Positions 30,501-42,500 of a stretch of DNA of 64,000 bases are shown piece after piece. A program made the position numbers and the translations under genes. The notes beneath the pieces are model-generated. The model made no database searches and was not told the DNA's origin. It was given only the letters and a program-made list of their open reading frames with translations. Position 1 is the first letter of the stretch. Every line of letters starts with the position of its first letter. Origin of the DNA: Plantago elongata (Eukaryota; Streptophyta; Magnoliopsida; Lamiales; Plantaginaceae); the NCBI GenBank assembly GCA_036897095.1, contig JAYMSP010000005.1, positions 62,001 to 126,000 on the forward strand, in the 5' to 3' direction.

Positions 30501-33500
30501 TGCATATTTCACGAGCTAAAATCATCAATTATGCATGACAAATTAGATCTTACCAGCCTAAAAGCGGCTTTGAAGTACTAAATATTAATGCAGTGAGATC
30601 ATAATCCAAGCAATGGGAAAATAAAATTTTCCAATATTCTAGAAATTATATCCATTTTTGATTCTGTAAGAATGATTTGAGATAGTCTAGACAAGATCTC
30701 CTATACAATCCGGCAAATCAATTTATTCTTTACACAATCTTGGATCATTTTGCCTGAAAAAACAAAGAGCGCGAATGATGTCTGGAAGAACGGCAACCAA
30801 ACTATAAGGTTTCATGTGGCCCATAACACTTTCAATCTCCCCCAGCACCCATGTCGAGACATGTGAATCGCCATAATGTAAATTACTTCTATGCTAATTA
30901 GGCCCATTTCAAACGCAGAAACCTACATGTCATGGTAAACCTCTAGACTAAGCCACTCCAACACATTCAATTAAAGGAGAAAAAAATACTTAAGGACAAT
31001 CTATGACTATGAGCTATTAAAAAAGAAAAATTATAGATAAATGTTCACAAGGAGACACTACTGACCAAGGTAACAAGGTGGCAGATAACATTCTTCCTGC
31101 GAACAAGCCCATGAAGCAACTGGTAACATGTCAGTGCCTGCCACAGATAAGGAAACGTTAATCACTCCCCTCAAACAGGTGGAAACATTCAAGTGTAATC
31201 AGCATTCGCCCAAACGGACACGTCATACAGAATGAAGTATATGATTATATAATGTTCTTTAGAACCTTTACATTTTATGAACATTTTAATAGCAGAAACA
31301 AGCTGAGAAGTTATACCTGCAGATCTTTCTCCCCGGGGTATGAAACAAGTGTACTCAAAGAGATGCGGATGATTATATCAAGCACAACTTTCCCTTGATT
31401 ATTCTCTCCAAAGAAATCAAGTAGAGGATTTTTCAAGATTTGTTCATTTTCAATGTTCTGAGAATTGGTTCTGTTTTTTGCAGATTCTGCAACTGACATC
31501 AGGTATGTTGAAGACCATCGTGCAAGAAACCACACTATTGCCTGGAAGATTAGGTCAGTTACATATATCAGCGCCAGGAAACACAATTTAAAGAAACAAA
31601 CTTTAAAGACTCTGTGAATGCGACTGAATTTACAATTAAACAAGGTTAGTGCAGGGATGTAACATCTGGAAGGGACCAGAACTTGTCAAATATTTCTCCA
31701 TTGTTGTTCCGCGCATGCATGTTGGCGATTTGTCTGTATCCATCCTAGAGCTATACAAGTAGTTCTTTGACATGATACCATGCACAATACATGCCCTTGT
31801 CATGGTCAGTCATGTCAGGGTCAACTAAATAATTAATTGTCCCTGACTAGGCAACAACGAACGCAGTCTATTTTCTATATCCATACAGAAGAAAAGGTAC
31901 ACCAAATTGTCCTGGAAAAATTATAAATTAAACAAATAAAATTCTACCTCCAGCAGCCGAGGACTAAAGTATGATGTTCTCATTTCTTGATCCAGAGATT
32001 GCTCCGCAAATTTTATGATTGTTCTGAAGAGAAGTAGAATAATATGATGAACTAATTCTGGAGAAAAATAAGTGACACTTTTGCATGAAATGTGACTAAT
32101 TTGGCATGCCATGGTGTTAATAAGCATAGATTTATCCACTTTACCGACATGTATGTTAACATAGTCAACAACTGTTTGGTGCACTCATAAATATACATGA
32201 CTCTATAATAAATTAATAATGATGATTAAGAATATACTAGGAAAAGAAAAGAAAAGAAGAAAAAACAGTACGCAGTGTTGAAGCAGGAACTCTACCCAGA
32301 AAGAATAGCCACTGGGTGTTTGTCCATCTCCATAATATTTGTTAAACGCCTTTGTATCTCATTTGGCACCTGAAAATGAATACATCAAAGATAATCAAAT
32401 CCACGCATAATAGAGTTAAGAGAGTAAGTCATGGCAACTTAGATCATTAAAGATTCATGGCGAACCGAGCAAACAGTTGCTTCTTAAGTTCAAATAAGAT
32501 GTTATGTACAATTGTGTTCACATTTTTCTGAAGAATCTTCAAGTTATGAGTATATCCAAATCACTGAACTTTACAATTGAATAGTATGTAATCAAGCAGG
32601 AAGAACTCTACTGTAGTTGAAACTGTGGTATGTGTTCAGCTACAAAGACAAATCCATAGGGTAGTGACTGGTCCAAAACGTGGCCTGGTTAGTGCATTCT
32701 CCCAAGTTTCTGTCGGTTAGACATTCTGTAGGAACTAAATAGTGGGTGGTTTTGTGGAACACAGCCAGAGAAGGTGTACCTAGTCGAAAGGGAGGTGAAT
32801 CATACCAGGCTCCCTCTCGAATAAAAATGACATCAACAATTTCACCTGCATGTCGAGTTCCATTACAAAATGCGGCTATATTGGGCCTATATACTGAGGA
32901 GTTACCAACGTCAGTTCAGCCCAGAACGTTGGAATTTTAGATGAAAAGGGAAGTTGCAATTTCTCAAAATAGAACAGTGATTGCTTCAAAGTTCCTCATA
33001 TACCACAAAAAAAAAAATTGATTTGACATATGAAACCATTGGAGGGGGGAGAATGGCTATTGAGTGAGGTCAAATGAAAACTGTATTACCATAGGTGTTT
33101 CACCCTCTCCTTCATCAGCCAAAACGTGCCCAGTTATGAGTAAAAGAGAATAAAGCTCTTCCAAAGTTTCAGTTGGGTCTCTTATGCCTCTCCCCTACAT
33201 TTGGAAATATGAAAGCACAAGACATTGATAAGATAACCATACAATTGCACTTAATGAGAAGAATAAAGCCAGAATTGCAATGAAACAAATATCACCAAAG
33301 AAACATCAAAATGATGCATAAATAAATCTCATTTATAGACAAGATTCTAATCAAGGATAGCCATAAAACCACATATTAAACTTACAATTTGCATAGGACA
33401 TGGTAAAGTATCAAAATTTTCATACATGATCTCCATTCAAGAGCTACAAGTTGTTGAAAATATGATCTCTGAGACACATGCATCTGGTTGATACCTCAGC

Positions 33501-36500
33501 ATGCCACCAAATTTTACTTTTAAGACAACGAAAGATTAACGGAAAATCTGATTCTGCTGTCTTAATGTTGTCGACGACCGAAGCGGCATATACTATTCCT
33601 CTAACTAAAATATGAAATCTACTAACAGTAATTTTTATTTCTATGAAAATGCATTATCATGTACTAATAGCATTGAAGATAAAATGATACACAGGTAGTG
33701 TACTACAGCAAATCAAAGCCAACAAGAAACTAGTATAATAGAGCACATGCTTATTTCAGTAATAGGTTGACAGGTAATCACAGAGACTTTTAATACGCAT
33801 TGCACGGTATACAAGAGGTAGTTTCATACTTTCATGGCTTTCTGACCATCTGATTTAATCTCCAATGCACGTATGATTATTCAATTCTAGAAATAGGGTA
33901 GTATTTGTAGCACAATATAATGGTGTCAGTGTGAAGCCTTTTAAATAACATCATTTGCTTGATTCATTCTGTGGAGGAATTTACACCTATTGTCAAAGAT
34001 TGAAAATATCCTATTTGGCCAACTCCCAGCCAATGATGCATATTAAGTATGAATTGACACAAACAGGCAACGATAATCAATAAAAGCATGGGAATATGAC
34101 ATGTTTACAACTTTACATATATTTATAGCAATGCTTAAGATTAAGAATCGGGTAGTAAACAACCTGATGAAGCAGTGTAATACGATCTGAGACAAGTTGG
34201 TTGAGAAAAGGGATTGTTACTTCTGTAGCTGCCCGAGCGATAAGAGCATAAGAACTCAATCTCTCATCCATAGCTGCAAAGGGAAGAAGGTTAATACAAG
34301 AAAGTCATAAAGCTGTAAATTCATGAATGATATCTATGCAGTTTACCAGTGACTGAAGCTTGATAACCATATCCATCATCATCATCATTGAAAGCGGATG
34401 CAGAAGCAGCTATCAAAAGAACAAAATCAAACGAATAAGCAAATATGGTTGGCCATCTAACACGATACAAGTAATATAGTATCGATATAACAAGGTTACC
34501 CTTCAATTCAGATTCTGAGATTAATGCGAATAGGCTGGCAGCAGAACTGATGCCTTCAGGTGGTAGTGATTGGTAACCATTCCCATCCAGTTGCTGCGAT
34601 TAGACAAGAGAATAACACGATTGTAAATTTTATTGCTAAAGAAACCTGGAGTGTAGATTGGCCCTACATATATACTGAATAATTTAAATCTAAGTTTGGA
34701 TTCACTGTCATCTCATTTCACCAAATTTTGGAGGATTATCACCTAACTGGCTAGTCAAGACATAGTCGGAATGATGCATCACTAGGCAGTCATTAATACC
34801 AGCACACTATAAGAAAGTCATCCTGCATCCCCATGTTTACAGGAGATGAGAACATAGATTTGGAACTGCAGCCTACCTCAAAAGTGATTTTATGTCATGA
34901 TCCCGTACCATTGAAGGAAATCCGAATGTATGAGTTGCAAATACTGCAAACTAACGTCTATTTATTCCTTTAAAAGCCCAGTGCATATAATAACATTCAG
35001 TCTATCCTATAAACCTATAGTCAGAGTCCACTTGTCTAAACAAACCAATTATAATGGATAACGATGTTTAATGAAGTAAATTATAATGATTGATGCACAA
35101 ATGAAAAAGAAGATAAGTACTAGTAGCAGTACTACTAGGACTAACAACACCAACAACAAAATAATGATATTGATTAGCACATTTAGTACTAGAAATTAAA
35201 CCAAGGCACCTATAAATTATACCGTGAGAAGAAGAGTCCAAGTATCTAATAAAATATCACGTGCTACCCAACTCCATAGCTCTTCGTCAGTGGGCTTTGC
35301 CATTAGGTCTTTAACAACTTCAGCCATCAAAGCAGATAATAGAGTAACAGTGCCATAGGGCCTGAGGAAAAAGGTCAAGAACTCAACATTAGGCAAGAAA
35401 CTTTCCAAACCCCCTTTTCCATGATTGGACAGTGTCTTTTTACTGGGATATAAACAATTCTACTGTTTGTGCAAAGAATTAATCATGCGTCTAAACCTTT
35501 TTAAAGTTCACAATGAAATTGCATAAAGGTTCCAAGTTCTAACATTATGTTGGTGCAAGATGGAAGCAATGCTTTCGTTGAGATTTAACTAACCTCCAGG
35601 ACTTCAAGAGTTCATCAAATGCAATTGGTGTCGTCACAGCTGCCACAGACAAAAGTGCACGGCAGCCATCAAGCAGTTCACTGGACAACATATCAGCAAT
35701 ACATCAAAAAACATGCCATGGAACAAGAGATACAGGGATTTGCGTCAAGACCTTTCACTTTTTCCACTTTCTATTTCCTTAACAATAGCATCTACAGGTT
35801 CCATCCACTGTATAATTCCACCCAGAAGTTGCAGAAGGTGCTGTTTTTGCATGTGCCCACCGTCTAATTTCATTTAAAAAAATAGTAAGGAGAATTATCA
35901 ATTTGGTAAACACCTGTATATCTGCATAGACTTCAAGACAGATCTCATCTATTTAACCGAAACAAAACTTAATAAGTCATTCAACTGTTGCACATAAATG
36001 AGAGAAGAACAAGGAGACCATATCTAGCAATACAGTTCTATCAACTAAAGCATAGCATATCCTCGTACTGCAGGATGTGCTTTGCTATTTGCAAGGAGAT
36101 TAGAAGCTTTAAATATTTTGGGATATTTATGTAAGAACATAAATGAAAGACAGGTTATCTCATTGCCCACACTGCTCTCTTCATGTATGAACAGCCGTGC
36201 AGATCAATTATGCGGATTCTGTTTCTTTTCTTTTTACGTACGGACCCTGGACCCTCAAATCTCTATCTCTAACCTACACTTTGTACCCTTTTAAAATTCT
36301 TGAGTCTTTAATACATTTCAAAAGGATGTAACTGGAACAGTTAGGCCTGCCCCTCTTAGCACAATATACGCCCACCTCCACCTATCTCCACAAGAACCAA
36401 AGTGCTTAGCACCCATGTGCACTCCTGTTTGTTATCCTTTATCCTTTACTGTTTCAAGATACTTGAGGATTATCATATTGAGCACAGGTGTATAGGGGTG

Positions 36501-39500
36501 AGCATCGGTCCAGGCCCGGACCGATTTTGGCCCGGACCGATTTTCGGTATTTTTCAATACCGAGGCCCGGACCGATATTGGATCGGTCCAGGCCCGGACA
36601 GGACCGAAAAAGTCGGTCCGATTTCGGGCTTGGACCGAGCGGACCGAATTGTACCCAAAAAAAAAAAGAAAAATTAGATCACAGCACACATCACTGTTCT
36701 TCACATACAATTTTCCACATCAGAATGAGATAGGAATAATGCAACCGTCGGTAAATCTCCTCGATTAGCAGAATGGTGAAGTAACTTCCCTTTCCTCCCA
36801 AAAACCATAACCTCAGAGCAGGTGAACTCCTTGCAGCTCGAGTGTGAGAGTATGGAGTTCCAAAACCAAAAGTCCGCCGCACTAGCAGCGATAAACTCGC
36901 CGAAGCCGGACAAATCTCCAAAAGGCAACGTCGACGTCCCAATTATCTCCCTCCTCTCAGCCATCAACTCCCACCCTTCTTACTTCACCACCAGCGAGAA
37001 TGGAGTGTCAGACGTCTGTGGCTCTGTGCGACGGGAAATGGTTTCGATCTTGGTGACCTCACAGCGGCGGTGGGCGGTGGGGAGGTCTGGGACCGTCTGG
37101 GTGTTTCTTCTCCAAGTGTTCGCCATGGGAAGAAATCTTGGATCTTTGAAGCTGTAGATTTCAATAGAATAGATCTTCTTTTGATTCATACTCCATTATA
37201 ATAGGATTTGGATTTGCAGAGTGAGTGTGATTGAGATTGGGAATTTGGGGATGGGGACACGCGATTGAGATTGATATACGTATTTTCCTCCGGTTTTCTC
37301 AAAATATCGGTCTGGTCGGTGGACACGCGGTTTTGTCGGTTTTTGGACCGGACCAGACCGAGGCCCGAAATATTAAAATCCTCCATACCGAGGACCGGAC
37401 CGAGGACCGATTTTTCGGTCCGGTCCTAGTTTTGCTCACCCCTACAGGTGTATATAGTAGATTCAAGGGACCAGTCATCAGAATGGTAATACACATATCC
37501 ATGGGCCATGATCTCTAAATCAAAGACATAAATAAGGTTGGAGGACATACAATTTACACTGACGAGTAAGTCTCTTAGGAGACGGTATCTAGACAACTTA
37601 TTTAGTGGCGGGCCTATGTTGTCAAGAAAAACATCAACATTGGCGTTTTTTCATATATACAAACAATACATTTTGTTAACAAAGACGTTTTGATTAATAA
37701 AATTGATGATTTTCTTGACAGCATAGATTGTACGTCTCTATATAAATTATCCAGAGACCGTCTCTCTAGAGACTTTGTTTTCTCTCTTTTATGAAAGGTA
37801 AAATGGCAATGGCCGTGTACGACTACGCTTTCTTTCACTTTATTTACGAGCTTATAAAAAGGACCAGGCAATTAACTATCAACTTTTCTGAGCCTGGTAC
37901 ACTTGAAATAACATCATTATTTATGGAGTGGCTGGAATATGAACATCAAACATATACTACACAGCAAGGAAAGCAAAGAAAATACCCAATGACTTTCTAC
38001 CAATTCTGCTAATAAAACTAGAAAGGAAGAATTGTTTCAATTTCAGGAATTAACCAGGAATACTATTAACATCTGGACATGATCACACTCCCACCTTACT
38101 ATATAGCATAAGATTGTCGGTAGTGGATAAAGAATATAACTATTTACATTCTTAAAAACTCGTGTGATGAGCTCTTTGAGTGCCAGACAAGTGGACTGCT
38201 CGACAAGGTAACAAACAAAATAATGAACAACACCGGGCCGACAATAACTAAATTACCAAACGGAAGCTATCAGGGTGCTCAAAACAACTAGTCTTCATGC
38301 TAACAAAAAAAAACAAAGAAAGAGTGGAAGTGTACCAGATGGGAATATGGTTCCCGTTACAGCACAAAACTGAACAAGGAGCTTCCGAACAGATTCAGCA
38401 AGAGGGCTCTCCACCCAAGCCCGTTTACATGAAAACTTCTGTCTCAGTACACTATACAAGTTCAGAAGCCATCCAACTTGACCATTGGAAATTAACACAT
38501 CTCGCCACTGAGGGCCAGGCTACAGCATAAATAGAAGAAGAAATTAAAACCAAACTCATAGGTTTAATTGCTGACCAGCAAAAAGTAATGAGTTAAACAA
38601 TAACATCAAGCTTTTGACATACCAAAGCCGATAGAGTATTGAGTGCTGGGAGTGTGTAACAAAGAAAAGATTTGGCTCATGGGCGGGAGGGAAGACTAAA
38701 ACATGCAGGCCTTTGTCAGGAAGAAAACAAGCCTGGCATGTACGGAGTTGCAAGATTTATGTGTTCTTTTACTTTCAGATTACCTCAGATGAGAGAAGGG
38801 ATATTTTGGTTGAGATTTCTACTTTTATTTGGAACAGCACTAAATTTGTACACGCTGAATGAGTAATGTACGGAGTTTTATGTATTGAGCTAGTTTTAAG
38901 CGTTATTGCTATTACGCACTCAGAAAATTAACAAATGACTTATTTCACTTTTATGGTCAAACATATCAAATACTTTAGTTAAACCAGATATGTTGTGTAT
39001 AAGTTGATCTGCCAGGAGGAAATTTTATAAGCAACTTCTTCAAGCGATATGCTACAATGATCTAGTTACCGTTGCTGCATTATTACATTGGTAATAACAC
39101 CACATATCATCTTCAGGATTATGTTCGCAAACCACATACTTTGGAAACAAGTTCGTTTGTCTGTTAGGGGATTTTTAGCTACAATTTTTACCAAAATAGT
39201 GTGACATGTTTAATTCTTCCCACATAGCGAAAAGTTTCTATTGAGAAATTATGATTCCTCATTACACGAGCCTTAGAATCCTGATTGTTTGCTTTTATTG
39301 GTCAACTTAAACTTCATATTTCTGCAGGCATGTTCCAAGTTATTTGTGTCTTAAAGTTCAAAGCCCATAATGTCAATGTAAATATACAATCGTGGTCCAT
39401 ACCCAAACATAATTGTAGTTGTCTCAGAGTTCAGACAACTAGAGGACATAACTACTTGATTTTATCATAATTGTCTTGTGCAAAATAAGAATCCCTAGTG

Positions 39501-42500
39501 TTCTCACTCACCTTCACCAAAACACATCCAGACCTCTCAAGCATGAGACCATCGTGCTTCACTCCAGAGCAGAACACATCTATCCCACGTTTTGAATTCT
39601 CAACTGCATTGTTGCTTCGGAAGTCCCAGGTTAAAATTTGAAGCATCATATGAAATGATCTTGAACAGACTCTGACCTCTGGAATTTCTGAGTCGGATTC
39701 AATGATTTTATGTGAGGTGTTGAAAGCGCAATCTTGCAACCAACTGTAGAAAGCCTACAGTTCAACAAAATGAGAATGTAAATCTCGTGAAACAGGGGAA
39801 TATAGAAGAATGACAGTTTAAAAGGCGGGATGTAAAAGGAAATTGCCTGAACTGCAAAGAGTATGCAGAAAAGAAAAGCTATAGAGAACATAAACACGTT
39901 CCAGAAACAACACCTTCAGATAATCTTTCTCTAATGACAATCGGCACTGCTCTTGGAATTCTCTAGTAAAGCCCACCGAAGTTGAGGTAGATGGCAAAAA
40001 TTCAGATACCTAATAAGATGAACCTTCTACACATAAGAACAAATTCCGAGCAGAAAATTCTATGAAGATAAATGAATTAAGTACATTGATTTTCAGGTTA
40101 TTATTTTCACAAGAGCTATTACCAAAGCTTCCAAAAACATGATTGCAGAAAACTGCACATCGGAACCATGGCTCCCAGATATGGCATGTCTCACCTGCAG
40201 CATGGAACTGTATGGCTTTGTAAGTCTGACCAAAATACATAATAAATTTATTATTATCGCAACTGCATCTGCAATTAAAGAGTTGGCCTATCAGAAACTA
40301 GTAAGCTCAAACTTTAGTTGTAGCTATATGGATTTCCAGTTTTCTGGCCAAAGAAGTCAGGCCTCAAGCTAGGACCACAACCATTGATGTGTGTCGATAA
40401 ATTCATTTTGTATGCTTCCTGTATCAATGATCATACATAAATTACCACAAAAGGCTCAATGCTGGAATCTGGGAGATTTGCAGAGGAAATTAGATGATTG
40501 TGTATGAATTCCTAAAAAAGGAGCACATCTCTTTTGGAGATGGGAAGAATATAAAATTTTTACCTTCAGCTTTCAAAGGTTGACAAAACAAATATTGTTA
40601 CCTAAGACATAAACAATAATTAAAGCATTGCTTTAAAATTTATATACAATAATACAGAATTACAGATAACAATAGAAGACAAGTACGTTTTATAATATCT
40701 ACTGGTAAAAAATGTTTGAGAAACTCTCTGAGAGTCCGGAAAGTCCTGAGAGTACTACACAAAAAGATTCAGCCGCACAATTAGTATACAACAATAAACA
40801 ATTTACAAATACAGAAAAATCAACAATTTACACACAAAGCCGCACAATTAGTATACATTAATGCAGGACTCTCACAAAAACTTGGAGTTTCACAAGTTTT
40901 TGTAAAAAGGTTTAGCCCCATACCCTCCACTATCATGCTTCTAAAGTATCAATTTCATTACAAGTTATGTACTGTCAATTGACAAATGTGATCATTTAAA
41001 TGATTACTTACCAACACTTTTGATACATAACCAGAATGTCTGATATCCCCTCACCCACCCCTCGCATAAAAGCTTCTATATGGTGAAGAGACCACCAGAC
41101 ATGAAGCTGAAGCTGTGTTTTTTCCAGTATGGAGCATGTATATGGGTTTTAAAAATGAAAGCAAAAAAATAACACCCAAAAAAAATTCAAATTCTCAGGA
41201 CTGCAGAAATGAAAAACACAAGCACAGAAGATACCAATTACCATGGACTGCCATTACCTCAACGAAAAATGCCTCTTTGTCAGCAGCTGTAAAATCAAGC
41301 CTGTTTGAAGAACATTGAAACAAAAACCAATCAGAAAAGTACAAGTTACTATATTCAACTCAGACCATATCTATATAAACAGATAAATAAATGAGAGGAT
41401 TTAAAGCAATGGTGGTAGGCCACATCCAGGACTACAATAGCAGGTAGTTCATAACTTTTTATCGAGGTAGTCATGAAAAGAGAGCACTATAACTCTTCGA
41501 ATAAATTTGGTAGTCATTTATCTTTTTGGAGAATATGAAGGAATGGTCATTTATGAGTTCAAGAAAATGTTGGTGCCAGGTGAACAAAACTCTTCACAGG
41601 AACAAGTCATATAAAGAGATACGGTGCACTTTCTACCAGATGTATGACTTGTATTGTGATGTTCACTTTGATACAAAAGTAAGTTTGTCTGAACTGAACA
41701 GGCTGGTAAAGATGGATATATATATGAAAAACTGTGGCAAACAAACTGAAAACTGGAAAGCAATGCTACTTTTTTCTAGAGGTCAAAAAACATGGCCAAT
41801 TTCAACATGTTCTCGTGATATATTCCATTTGTGCTCAACCATTCTTTCCCATAAACCAATGAAAGCAACATTTTTATGTTCCCTTCAGCTTTGATGGCAT
41901 ATCTCAAGACTGAAAGGTGAAAACACAAAAATAACATGTGATCATCTTTCCTGAGGAAAGACACGAGAAAACTAGGTTGAAGAACGGGTACAATTTATTC
42001 TGGGTTTGTCTTTACCGGAGGCAAGATCTCCTAAGCTACCAATAGACGACATCTACATAATGTTGAATTCCTTGTCATAAGCGTGAATATGAATAGTGAA
42101 CTTTTTTTCCTGATAGGTAATCTGAATTCTGAAAATCTTATATAGATGAGAAAAGGCAATGAACAAGAACTAGCGAACACTTTTATGATATATTCCACTA
42201 TTTTAGGGTCCATGCTTGTATCCAGTAAATAACTTACCAGCCAATTTTGAGCAACTGAGCACCCACGGTGGCAACCTTCATGAGGACATAATGCTCAGGA
42301 GAAGATGCATGTTTCATGATAAAAAACAAACAGAAACTGCAACAATCAACAGAAGTCTTAGCTGTTTATATACTTAAGCCAGAAGAAGACATTGTTTAAA
42401 ACGCTGAAATATTAAACATTTTTATGCAAGGCAAGCTGCAAAACAGAATATTTTCAGCTCAAAATGCAAGTTGAATTCGGGGCAGATGAAGTATTATATT

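Noticed and set aside
41013-41115. Exon-like frame (HVWWSLHHIEAFMRG) with a good donor in exportin-4 intron 5, minus strand
   Set aside because: The flanking exons (41300-41258 and 40194-40123) already join in phase and match the family without it, and the segment resembles no exportin-4 sequence. Probably chance.
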